A DNA stretch of 64,000 nt from Xestospongia bergquistia (Eukaryota > Porifera > Demospongiae > Haplosclerida > Petrosiidae). The stretch is taken from the NCBI GenBank assembly GCA_963965975.1, contig OZ014420.1, forward strand, positions 1,266,001-1,330,000, given 5' to 3'. This document shows, piece by piece, positions 29,254 to 40,890 of the stretch. The position numbers and the translations under genes are program-made. Numbering within the stretch: position 1 is the first letter of the stretch; the number at the start of each line of letters is the position of its first letter. A model generated the notes under the pieces. It searched no databases. It worked only from the letters and a program-made list of their open reading frames with translations, and was not told the DNA's origin.

Positions 29254-30474
29254 TTATTTCTCCAACAAGGAGGGTTGATTCTCTAACACCACTTTAAGTA
29301 AATTTTCAATGTACTCATGAAGCCTTCCTTGATCTTCTTTGATGGAATCACATTCTGTGTTCTTGGTTTTCAATTCATCTTCAACACGCACTATAGTCTC
29401 CTTCATTTTGTCTATTTTGGTATTCAACTCTTTCTCACGTTGTTCAGACTCAGTTAGCGATTTCTTCATGTTATCAATATTATTTTCTGTGGACTGATAC
29501 TTGTCCTTGAAGTAATTCATCTCTTCTAATGTTTTGTCAGCTACTTCTTGTAAATATGCATTAGTTTTTAGAAGCTTCACTTGTTTAGTCTTAAGTGCTT
29601 TGTTTTCATTTTCCAAGGCATTCAATTGTGTCTCGGACGACAACCTCTCACGTGAATGCATATCTATAACTTGCTGAAGAGCTTGTTTCAATTCTTTATA
29701 TTGGGTCGACAGATCCATACTCTCTTTGATATGGGTACTCTTCAATTTCTCAGCATCTTCCAATTGAGCTTGTAATCTTGACTTTTCCTTTTTCAATTGA
29801 TCAATAGCAAGGTTTTTCTTTGCGTTAATATCTAAAATCTCTTTAGTTTTGATACTATTCAATTTCTCAGCTTTCTCCAATTTAGCTCTCAGACTTACAG
29901 TCATCTCCTTCTCCTTTTCTAGATCATTGATGGCGCCAATTTTCTCGGCATTCAATTCCTCCAATTTGGCCAGCAGTTGTGCATTCTTCTCTCTCTCCAT
30001 AGCCAAATCTTCCATAGACGTATCTTTCACTATATTCAAATCTTCAACTGGGGCATTTATAGGTCTCACAAGCTCATCACATTGAGCTAATTCTTTGACA
30101 ACTTGCTCCTCCGAGTCATCAAGCTGGACGCAGTCTTGTAAACTATCAACCACGCCTACAAACTTCTTATCTTGTTCTTGTTGCTGATGGGAGTCCTCCA
30201 AAAATGTTTTGTTCTCGGGCTCCGCAATTATTTCAGTAGAATCGTTTTGAGAGGTTACTCTTGTATGTTTAGGAGTGCTGGAAAATTGGTTGTACAGGTG
30301 TCGACCAAGAAAGAACCCTAATGGTAGAATTGCTGGCAACACAGACAACACTATACCAGCTCCAACGCAGATATCGAAGACACAGCTAAAACTTTCTGTT
30401 GTAGAAAGACTAACATTAGTAAAGGATACTCCGCTGACCCAGTTGGGCTGATTGTGAAGAATAAAACAACTCAT
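29254..30474 (-). CDS. Membrane-anchored coiled-coil protein with Rab11-FIP-like C-terminus (copy 2)
   Basis: Intronless, 406 residues from the ATG at 30474 (MSCFILHNQPNWVSGV). The N-terminus parallels copy 1: NQPNW, a hydrophobic segment CVGAGIVLSVLPAILPLGFF, then GRHLYNQF. A shorter coiled coil follows, with internal similarity to copy 1 (LEELNAEKIGAINDLEKEKE). It ends RLHEYIENLLKVVLENQP and then SLLEK, again matching the Rab11-FIP binding consensus. Relative to copy 1 about 290 residues of coiled coil are missing, so the two could place the same C-terminal Rab site at different distances from the membrane. The duplicated 5' flank suggests a tandem duplication that included the promoter. 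Confidence 0.75.
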   Translation of the reverse strand: MSCFILHNQPNWVSGVSFTNVSLSTTESFSCVFDICVGAGIVLSVLPAILPLGFFLGRHLYNQFSSTPKHTRVTSQNDSTEIIAEPENKTFLEDSHQQQEQDKKFVGVVDSLQDCVQLDDSEEQVVKELAQCDELVRPINAPVEDLNIVKDTSMEDLAMEREKNAQLLAKLEELNAEKIGAINDLEKEKEMTVSLRAKLEKAEKLNSIKTKEILDINAKKNLAIDQLKKEKSRLQAQLEDAEKLKSTHIKESMDLSTQYKELKQALQQVIDMHSRERLSSETQLNALENENKALKTKQVKLLKTNAYLQEVADKTLEEMNYFKDKYQSTENNIDNMKKSLTESEQREKELNTKIDKMKETIVRVEDELKTKNTECDSIKEDQGRLHEYIENLLKVVLENQPSLLEK

Positions 30475-30708
30475 AATGGCAATAGTAAGCAGATAAATCT
30501 CTCTCTTCAAGTTTCTGACGTTTCACTAAAGTAACAGCTAGACGTTTCGCGTTTGCATACGCGTACTCATATTTTGACGTTGCCCGGAAACGCCAAAATT
30601 AATTTTGAAATTTAAAAAGTTTTTTTTAAAATGAAAACAAAAGGCACAATACTTATAATAGGGTTACCCGTGAAATGATAATAATTTATGTTTATATTGA
30701 CTGAAAAT
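30475..30708. promoter_or_regulatory. Promoter region of copy 2
   Basis: This region contains the counterpart of the CpG-bearing block upstream of copy 1 (acgtttcgcgtttgcatacg at about 30542-30561). The remainder is AT-rich and holds the 3' end of the RA-PDZ gene. Promoter function is inferred from conservation and position. Confidence 0.5.
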
Positions 30709-33700
30709 TTACTCTAGTCTTGAAACTTCTTCCAATAAAGATGGCTGTTTCTCCATTACTACTGCAAGCAGTTTTTCCAAGTATTTATGAAGTCTGTTGT
30801 TCTCTCCCTCATATATAGCAAGTTTAGATCCTATGTCAGTTACACTGGCATTCAACAGCTTTTGTTGATACTGATTATTTCTCTCCAAGGTCTGCAATTT
30901 AGCTTCAAATTCCAAAATTTCAGAATGATGCTTATCTTTCAATTGTTGTAGATCTGCTTCACTCTTAACGTGTTGCGTTTGTAGTTTATCTTCAAGATCA
31001 TTAATTTTAATTTTCAATTTTTTCTCCTCCTTTTTGTTCTCTTCAAGTTGTGATTGAGCATCTACCAACTTTTCTAGTACAATGGTTTTATCATCATTCA
31101 ATTCTTTCAATTTTGCTCCTGTTTCTTCTTTTTCTTTGATCTGTTCATCATTTAAATGATCCAATTTACCTTTTACTGTTTCAATTTCATCACGTAGATT
31201 GGTATTCTGTTGTTTGATATCCAAAAGTTGCTTTTCATACATTTGTGTCTTCAATTTAGCCTCTTTGTCTATCTCAGAAAGTTTATGCTGCAACTCTTCT
31301 CTTTCTGTAGTTACATCTGATGTTATCATTTCTATTTTTTTCTTGTAATCATTATTCACTTGAGACATACTCTCTAGTTCATCTTTCAGTTTAATTTCAG
31401 TTTCCCTTGTTGCATCATTAATCTTCTTTAATTCCTGCAATTCAGTATTTTTTTCTTGTCTTACTCTGGCTAACTCACTATTTAAGTTGTCAATCTGGGC
31501 TTTGAACTTCTCAAGTTCATTACTAAGATCTGTATTTTGTTGATTCTGAACTTGCATTTTCATTTCAGCATCAGACAGCATGCCTTTAGTTAAAGCAAGT
31601 TCATTCTTACATGTATCCAGGTCATGTTGTAGTTTTTCTACATCACTATTAAACGTAGCCTTAGTTTCACTCAGTAAATCTTCCTTTATCTTCTGCTCAT
31701 CTTCAAATTTTTGCAATGTTGTGTCCTTTTCTTCTCTCTCTTTCATCAGTTCGTCATTAAGGCTGCAAACTTGAGCTTTGATTTCAACTAGCTGACTGTT
31801 GAGTTCAACTTTTTCCTGATCCACTTCTTTCAGCTGTGTCTTATAGTCTTGTATCTTCAATGTAGTTAGTAAGCTTTCTTTTTCCTTTTCATTCAGTTGA
31901 GCATTCAGGGACTCAATTTGGGCCTTTAAATTGTTTACTTCATTTCTACCCTCTGTATTTGATTGTTTCATCTTCTCTCCATTAATTTTCTTCTCTTCTT
32001 CTAACTTGAGTAATGTTGCCTCTTTTTCTTCTTTCTCAGTGGTCAGCTGAGTATGAAGACAATCAACTTGGAACTTCAAGTCATCAACTTCTTTACTTAA
32101 GTTAGCCTTCTCCTTATCCAGTTTCAACAACTGTTCTTCATAATCTTGGATCTTTGAAGTAGTATCATTTTCCCTTGCACTCATTTGAACCCTGAGGCTT
32201 TCAATCTCTGCTCTCAGTTCATTTAATTCGCCACTAAGCTCAGTGTTTGAAACTTTCATCTTCAATGATGCACTTCGCTCTTCTTCTAATTCATGAAGTT
32301 TTGTGTCCTTTACTTGTCTCTCTGTCGTTAACTGAGCATTAAGGTCATCAACTTTCATTTTTAAGTCATCAAGTTCACTGTTGAGTCCATGTTTAGTTTT
32401 GTTCACTTGCAATAATTGTTCTTCATAGTCTAAAATTTTCTCATTAGTAGCAGAAACTTCTTTCTCTTTTTCTCTTAGTTCAGCTTGAAAGTTATCAATT
32501 TGGGTTTTAAGTTCATTGATTTCAGCACAAAATGCCATTATTTCCTGATTGAGTTTTGATGTTAGTTCTTCATTACTCTTTATTTTTGAATTTGCAACTG
32601 AAAGTTCATTCTCTTTTTCCTTTAATTGAGCATTGAGACTTTCAATTTGTATTTTGAAACCATTTATCTTAACACGAAGCTCCGTTGTCTCCTGATCCAG
32701 TCTTGATATCTGTTCTTCATAGCCATGTGACTTCATAATGGCAGCATTTTCTTTTTCCTTCAGTTGAGTATTCAAGCTGACAATTTGAGTCTCAAACTGG
32801 TTTATCTGGTCAAGTTCTTGTTTTGATTTTAACATCAATTTCTCCTTCATTTGTTTTTCTTCCTCTAACTCATGTAATGCAGAAACTTCCTTTTCTTTTA
32901 GCCTATCAACTTTCTCTTTTAAACTGCTAATATCGCTACGAAGATTGGCATTCTCTTGATCCCCTGTTGATAAACGTTCTTCATATATCTGTATTGTTGA
33001 ACTAGCAGTTAACAGATCATTATTTTGCTCTACCAGTTGAGCATTGAGGGTGTCAAGTTGGGCTTTAAATTTATCAACAGCTTCTTTGAATTCTTGTTTT
33101 GTCTCTAACAAAGACTTCTCATTCTCCTTTCTCTGTTCTTCTAACTGAAGTAACAGTACATCTTTCTCATCTTTCTCTTTCTTTAATTGAGCTTCAAAAC
33201 TATCGACTTGAGTTTGGAACTTCTCAATCTCATCAGCAAGTTCTGTTTTTTCTTTTTCTAAAACTTTCTCTCTTTCCTGTGCTCTTTTACAGATGACAAT
33301 TTGATTTTCTTTCTCCGAATTGGCACTTTGTGAAAGCGTTTGTACTTTCTCCTTATAATCTTCTACCTCTTTCTTCAGTTGTGAAGTCTGTTGTTGCTCA
33401 GTTTGTAGCTTTGTTTTAGCCTCATCTAATTTCCTTTGTACATCAGCATTTGTCTTCAACAGTTGATAGTTTACCTCCCTCTCCTGGGTTAATTCAGCAT
33501 CAAGGCTTTCAATTTGCATTTTCAGTTCACTAGTTTCACTGCCAAGCTCAGGATTTTGCTGAGTTATTCCCTGAAGTTGTTCTTTTTGGGCATTTATTTC
33601 CAGTTTGGAGGCAGTAATTTCACTTTCTGAATCTGATAGCTTCTTTTGGGGGTCACTTAGTTTGGTCTTTTCCGAATCAGCTTTCACTGTGAGCATTTCT

Positions 33701-36343
33701 ATTTGTTCATTGCAATTCTTGTTTAGAACAATTGTTTGCTTAAGTTCATCTTCAAGATCGCCCAATCTACTCAACAATTCTCTGTTTGTGTTCTTCTCAC
33801 TGCTTAATTGACTATTCAGGTCATCAATGTCAGCTTTGAGCTTGTCATTTTCACTGCAGAGATTAGTAGACTGTTCTTTCATTTCTAGTACTTGTTCTTC
33901 GTAGCTCTGTATTTCTAATTTATGAGCCGTCAAATCCCTTTCTGCTTCTGCAAGTGTCTCTTGGAGTTGCTTTGTTTGAGTATCTAAATTCATTTTAAGG
34001 ACTTGTATTTGCTCTTCATAATTCTGTAGCTTTGTCATCAGTTGAGAACTCTGTTTAAGTTGGTCTTCAAGTTTGGCTTCATTTTCTTTTAATTGCTTCA
34101 TTGCGTCATTATTTGATGCTTGTGACATTTCTTTCTCTCTACTCAGCTCAGCATTTAAACCATCCACTTGTTCTGTAAGCATGTCAAATTTGATGTTAAA
34201 CTGTTGGCTCACTTTCGATAGTTCATTCATGTGTTTCTCTTTCTCAATTGCGGCAGTGTAATTTGCTTCTGATAATTTCTCTTGAAATCTCTTCTTCTGA
34301 GAATTCTCGATAGCAAGTTGTTTTTCTGCTTTCTCTTTGTCTAATCGAATGCTCTCCATTTCACTTTCAAGAGCAGACACTCTTTGTTTAAGATCATCTT
34401 CTGTTAGTTCTTTTTCTTTTAATTGCTTGGCTGATATATCTAGTTGACTGGTAAGTTGTTTTAATTCAACTTTCAGCTCTGAATTTTGAGCATCTGATTT
34501 TTTGAGAGTCTCTGAAGTAATTTCATTTGTTGAAAGTAGCTGAGACAAACTAGTTTCCATTTTATCTAATTTTCTTTTAAGGTCATCTTCGATTTCCTTA
34601 CTTTTGCCAACTCTGTCTTGCAATTCAGCAGCAAGCAAATGTAACTCCTGAACCTCTTTACTTTTGCTCTCCTTCTCAATTGTGACCGCTTTTAACGATT
34701 TCTGAAGTTGGACTAGGTTATTGTGGGAAGCAATAGGTGGAGTAGGACTTGGAAAAAACTCATCACGAACAAGGACTAGTTTTAACGGACCTGTGGTCTC
34801 ATTCAATACATGAAGAGCTTTAGTATTGTCAGTTGACCAGGACAGTAATCCATTGACTTCAAGGATCATGTCGCCAACTTCAAGGGGCAAAGATGATTTC
34901 ATGACTTGTTGAATGACAATGTTTGACACGTCAGACAAAAGTGATCTGGTAACAACCCTAACTTGAAATCCTAAAGTATCAGACTCAGCATCTCTCTGTA
35001 ATATAATAGTAAACACTTTTTTCTTATGAACTTGTTCATAGAGTGACGGAAAAACTGGTCTGACTTGTTGTGCGAGTTTCTGTTGCAATAGTGTATTCCT
35101 CTGTCTCTCGCTAGCTAAAAGACTTTGTAATGAAGCCATCTCTTTGTCTGATGGGGAAGATTGAAGAGAAAAAGAGGATTCTAGTCCACACTTCTCTAAT
35201 GAATCCAATGATTCATGGAGTCTCCACAGTTCTTCTTGTTTTGAGAGAATAAGTGTGTTCATTTCTTGGATCTCTTTTTGAGCATTGTTAAAATCTAACG
35301 TTTTATGATCCAATTGATCTTCTAACTCAAGAGTATAGACTCTTTGGGACTGCAGCTCCAGGTCTACTGTACTGAGCATAAATGCATGTGGTTCCACTCT
35401 CTTCTTTTCCATTCTCTCTGCAGTAAGTAAGTTGCTTTCAAATAAAGCAAGCTGAATTCTTAATTTTGAAATCTCAGACTTTCTCCTTGTTAAAGTGTTT
35501 AGTAAAACTCGAGCCTCTTTTGCTGATGATAACTGTCGTACTTTTGTTTTAACAACATGAGCCTTAGATTCCCATTCTCCTATTAATTTTTGCAGTACAA
35601 CAGCTTGCTCTTTGATCTTGCGAAGGAACAATCTGTTCTCTCCTTCTAAAGACATCATAATTTCCTGCAAATTGTCCTTTACTGTAGCTTGCTCAGGTGC
35701 AGTAATTTCTGTCTGAGAATTCTGTAAAGCTTGATAGTGTGGAGTGCTAGGAATTAGGGGTAGTTGACGAGGATAAGACTTTGTTTTTCGTTTCAACTGA
35801 CGTACACATTGGATGCTAGTATTACTGGGATTAGACCAGTAGGGCTGTATAGAAAACATACTCTATAATCTAAGAATAATAGTTCAAAGATTGCATTACC
35901 TGGCTTGTCATTGAAGAAATGGAGTCTTTTGATGAATATTGTAACACTAGCTTCCATCCCTAATAAACAAAAATGCAAGCAATATGTAGAATAAAAAGAT
36001 ATGAGTTAGTAGTTACAATTTTTATAGGTGGTCTTTATTGAATACTTACTTTACTTTCAGTGCTTGTAAATAAGTGGTATAGAGATTCATCTGGTTTTAC
36101 TGGCTGACCTATGAAAGGAGAACATACTGGTTAATCATAGCAGAAAATGTTTTATGATTAGTTACATTTTGTTCCAGAAACAATGCACAATTCAAACTGA
36201 TTAGGATCATCAGAGACTGAGCACTTCTTTAAAATCCCGTGAATTATTTTCTCAGGTGTAATATCCTGTTTAATAGTGATCTCTAACGATTTAGTTTTGT
36301 CACCAAAGAGTGATATATCCAAAGGAACACGGAGTCTAGCCAT
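30709..36343 (-). CDS. RA-like / PDZ / giant coiled-coil protein with Rab11-FIP-like C-terminus
   Basis: Four exons join in phase (36166-36343, 36050-36108, 35900-35959, 30709-35844), giving 1810 residues. Residues 1-90 look like a ubiquitin-fold RA domain (LRVPLDISLFGDKTKSLEI, ITPEKIIHGILKKCSV, SLYHLFTSTESKGWKLVLQY). Coiled coils follow, then a PDZ domain near residues 370-460 (VFTIILQRDAESDTLGFQVR, IVIQQVMKSSLPLEVGDMIL, EVNGL, GPLKLVLVRDE). The carboxylate-binding loop reads TLGFQV, as in true PDZ domains. About 1300 residues of heptad coiled coil follow, with many internal near-repeats. The end, RLHKYLEKLLAVVMEKQP then SLLEEV, fits the Rab11-FIP Rab-binding consensus. A scaffold linking a Ras-like GTPase, a PDZ ligand and a Rab11-like GTPase is inferred. 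I know no named family with this order. It is divergent to HSD17B4, with 126 bp between starts. Confidence 0.78.
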
Positions 36344-36469
36344 CAAAAAAGAATACTATGGGGCGAGCCCCACCCACAATTTTTGCAACTTGTCGTAAAT
36401 ACTCTATTAGTTCGCTTAAAAAATAATTTTGAAAATGCAAATAAATAGAATTTCTTTGCAGCACGGTTG
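36344..36469. promoter_or_regulatory. Probable bidirectional promoter (RA-PDZ gene / HSD17B4)
   Basis: 126 bp lie between the two divergent start codons. No TATA box is evident. Shared regulation is inferred from the geometry only. Confidence 0.5.
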
Positions 36470-39400
36470 ATGACAGCAGCAAGACTGACTATGTCTCTCT
36501 TGAGATTCGATGGTAGAGTGGCTGTAGTAACAGGTGCAGGACGAGGTAAGCCAATGAAATATAGTAACATATACTGCATTACTCCTTTCTTAGGTTTGGG
36601 TCGAGAGTATGCACTTTTATTAGCATCAAGAGGAGCTAAAGTTGTGGGTATGTCTCTGCATCAAATAAATACAATAATTACGGTATCATTTAACTAGTTA
36701 ATGATCTTGGCGGTGATTCAACTGGTCTTGGTAAAAACAGTAGTCCTGTTGATGAGGTTGTATCAGCTATTAAGGCACAGGGTGGAACAGCAGTACCAAA
36801 TTATGGTAATATATGGACTGATGCAGAGTTAGATAGAATTGACGGATGGATTAATGAATGGTTGGAGTCATGTAGTATAACGCATGCATTGATGGACAAA
36901 TGTGCAGACAAAAGGATTGAAGTATTATTCAAGTATAATGGACAGGTAGATAGGCATTTGGGCAAGCAATGAAATAGACATAAAGATGGTGATACCTGAA
37001 TACATCAATAGTGATGATGCTTAATGTAAATATTCTAACATGGAAACCTTTCCAATATAGGTCCTGGTTTCTATATTATTATAAAAATGAGTTGTATATT
37101 TATTGTATAAGTGATGATAATCTGATGTGATGTCTATAGATTCAGTGGAGTATGGAGAAAAAATTATTAAAACTGCCATTGACAAATTTGGTAGAATAGG
37201 TGAGTCAAAGAACACTAAATATTGTTGTTGCCTCAAGTTTAATAACATACAAAAAATAGGTATCTCCACAAAACATTTAATGTATTTAAGAGCTAGAAAC
37301 ATCTCTTTCTTTGCTCTCCTTTAATTTTTTATTCTTCTCTGCCTCTCATTTACCATCTTCCATTACCTAGACATCCTTATCAACAACGCTGGGATTATTC
37401 GTGATAAAACTATCACACGTATCAGTGATCAAGACTGGGGTAAACACACACACATATATGTACACACACATACATGGCACACATAGTATTTTGTTAATAT
37501 AACTGACACCTCCAATTTCATTCATTAGATCTAGTTCACAAGGTACATCTCCGTGGTTCCTTTATGTGTACACGTGCTGCATGGGATTATATGAAGAAGC
37601 AGAAATATGGACGGTATGAGATAACCTCGTTACTTTTTTAAAATTTATTGGTTGTATCTCTATTGTTCTTAATAGCATCATTATGACATCATCTCCCTCT
37701 GGTCTCTATGGCAACTTTGGACAATCAAACTATTCAGCTGGTAAGTTATATATTTATAACATCATAATTTAATTTTTCAACTCACCTCATTTCAGCTAAA
37801 CTCGGTATTGTTGGGTTTATGAACACGCTGGCTTTAGAAGGACAAAAATATAACATATATTGTAATACCATTGCCCCTACGGCTTTTTCTAGACTTACTG
37901 ATGGTATTCTACCTAGAGGTATTAAGTGTTAATAATTAGTAGAATGATCTTATTAATAATGTTATATTGTGTAGCACTGGCTGAACTTTTTTTGCCAGAA
38001 CATATTGCTCCTGTTGTTGTGTACATGTGTCATGAGAGTTGTAATGATAATGGTATCATCATTGAGGTATGTGAGTAATAGTCATCATTGTTGAGTCTCT
38101 CTATCTCTTCCCTCTGTAGTCTGCAGGTGGATGGGCAGGAAAAAGTAAACATGTCACATTGTTAAATTTTTGTATTAAATAACATTTATTTTTAAGCTTG
38201 TGTTCAAAATTCAACTGGTGTTGCTATGATAAAACCAAATGAACCTTTTACTGTTGAGAATGGTCAGTCTATACTTCATAACAACTATATATTAGTTTTG
38301 ATAATACTTGATAATTGTATAGTGACTGTCTTTCTTCTTTTTATAGTGAGAGATAATTGGAACAAAATATGTGATATGTCTGAACCACTTAATCAATTTT
38401 CTAATGCAGGTGTGTAGAATAGATTGATATTATAACTAGTAGTGTCGTTTTCTTCTAGAGAGAACTGGTCATATTGTAAAATGTATTCAAGAAAAGTTGA
38501 GTGGTGGTAATGAACCAACTGATATTGATAGTGCAATTGGATATGAATTTACTCCAACTCCTTTTTCTTACACTGAGAAAGATGTCATTCTTTATGCTTT
38601 AGGGAGTGAGTTCAACTTGTATGGATGGAAAGATGAATGGATGGAGGCTAGGTGGATGGACTTGATTTTGTCTGTTTTCATTAGTTGGTGCTACTGTCTC
38701 AGAGAAAGATATTTCAGAACTTAAATTTCTGTATGAGGGACATGATGAATTTTCTGTCATACCATCATATGCTGTCATTCCTGCACAGGTAACATATCCT
38801 CACATAACCCTATCATTTTTACCTTAATCCTACATATTTAAGAGTGCTATGACATCATTCATGATTAGAGGACTACCAGGTTTTAAATATGACCTGTCAC
38901 AACTACTTCATGGAGAACAGTACATTGAACTTAAGAAACCACTCCCTACCTCAGGTTTGTAAGACTGGGTCACTATCATAATAAACGGATGACTAGATTT
39001 AGAACTAACATATTGGTGGACAGATAGATTATTAACTAGTATTATTTTCTACTTTTTTCAGGGACTTTAACTCACAAGGCTATAGTTCGTGACATTGTGG
39101 ACAAGAAGAAAGGAGCTCTGGTTATAATTGATGGTAAATTAGTTTATCTTTTTGTTAACTTATTTACAAGTATATCATATATAGTGGAGTCATTTGATGA
39201 AAGTGGAGATGTTGTATGTATCAATCAGTTTGTTACTTTCATAATAAGAGCTGGTGGATTTGGTGGTAAAAGGGACTCTCCTCATCTAAAGGTACTAACA
39301 GTTAGATCTCAGTTAGAGTAGACCATTGTCTGTTTGAGGATCATTGCATTTTATTACTTGTTTTTAGCCTACAGTGGCACCTCCTGATCGTGCTCCTGAT

Positions 39401-40742
39401 GCCTCTATTAAAGAGAAGACAACTTCTAGTCAAGCAGCACTTTATCGATTGAATGGAGATTATAATCCTCTCCACATTGACCCACAGTTTGCAGCAATTG
39501 CAGGTCAGTTAATACTAGCTATAGGTATTTATTATTAATACTTCTTTCCTTCCTTTCCCTATCTCCTTCTCTCTCTCTCTCCCTCCTAGGTTTTTCTACT
39601 CCCATACTTCATGGTCTCTGTTCTTATGGCTTTGCTGTCCGACATATTTTGAAACAGTATTGTGACAATGATGTCAAAATGATAAAAACTATCAAATCCA
39701 GGTTTGCTAAACCTGTATTACCAGGTCAGACACTCCAGACTGATATGTGGAACATAGGCAATAGAGTATTCTTCCGTTGCAAGGTACAGTAAAGAGGGAC
39801 AACCAGAAAAAAGCCATGATTTGAACTAAGAACATTTTGCACACTTGTCCAATAGTTTTATTATTTGAACCATTAGAGCTTAGATAAGTACTGATAGTAC
39901 ATGTAGAATGTATATAATTAGGTCAAGCTGTTTCAGTTGTATTTCTCATTTCAATTCTTCACTAACTTATGATCACAGCATTGTGTATGTAACTGTTGAA
40001 AGAATATAATGTGTAGGTTTTTTTTATTTAACTTAACAACATTTCTTGTTGTTTTAGGCACTGGAATCTGGTGATAATGTCTTGACTGGTGGCTACATTG
40101 ATCTTAATACAACTGCTAAATCTGCCTCTTCTTCAACTGTCACATCTCCTAGTAGTGGTGATGGTCTACAATCAACGGTCTTGTTTGAACAGATGCAGTC
40201 AATGGTGGAGTCTGGTGGACCTGAGCTAGTAAAGAAAGTGCGTGCCATTTATTTGTGGAACATAACAAAAAATGGAAAGACTGCAGCTCAATGGAGTAAG
40301 GAGAAATAATGGTAATATGTTTTAATTTAATGATAATTGGTAAGATAAAAATGAGCTTAATAACTGGCATATTTTAGTAAGATACTTAATGTATTGGCCC
40401 CTATTCTAATTAATTTCACATATAAAGGGTTAAATTATGTGGCTCAGTTTTCATTCCTTCATATAGCTGTTGATCTCAAGACTCCACCAGGTAGACTTTA
40501 TCGAGGGGAACCTCAAGGAGTGAAGGCTGGCTGTACAATGACAATAGATGATGACAACTTTGTTGCACTTGCTAATGGAGATCTCAATCCACAACAAGTA
40601 ATTGGATTGTGGGGACATTACACAGTATTACAATGTTTCTGTCCATTTTAAGGCTTTCTTTCAAGGGAAGATCAAGATTACTGGTAATGTTATGTTGAGT
40701 CAAAAGTTACAGCAATTGTTTGGTCAACAAAGCAACTTATAA
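36470..40742 (+). CDS. HSD17B4: Peroxisomal multifunctional enzyme type 2 (D-bifunctional protein)
   Basis: About 18 exons encoding roughly 730 residues in the classical order. First, an SDR 3-hydroxyacyl-CoA dehydrogenase: [44 protein letters not shown], and active-site YSAAKLG. Second, a 2-enoyl-CoA hydratase-2 (MaoC/hot-dog) region: [18 protein letters not shown] and [15 protein letters not shown]. Third, an SCP2-like sterol-carrier domain: [50 protein letters not shown]. The enzyme performs the second and third steps of peroxisomal beta-oxidation of very-long-chain, branched and bile-acid-type acyl-CoAs. The C-terminus is SNL, a non-canonical PTS1; vertebrates have AKL. Start may be 36470 or the second ATG at 36491 ([10 protein letters not shown]), which matches the family better. 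It converges on the P450 gene, with 148 bp between stops. Confidence 0.94.
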
Positions 40743-40890
40743 CTTGTTGATGGAAAATGTTTTTATAGATTTTAGGATTAAAACATAATATAGGTATTTC
40801 TGTTTTGAAAATGTATTAAATTTTGAGTTTTCACTAGCAAAAATTCTCAATTATTTGGTATAATTTGGTGGCTAAAAGACAAGTAGGAAG

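Noticed and set aside
36807..37136. Possible extra coding in an HSD17B4 intron ([15 protein letters not shown])
   Set aside because: The SDR alignment is complete without it, and the flanking exons join in phase.
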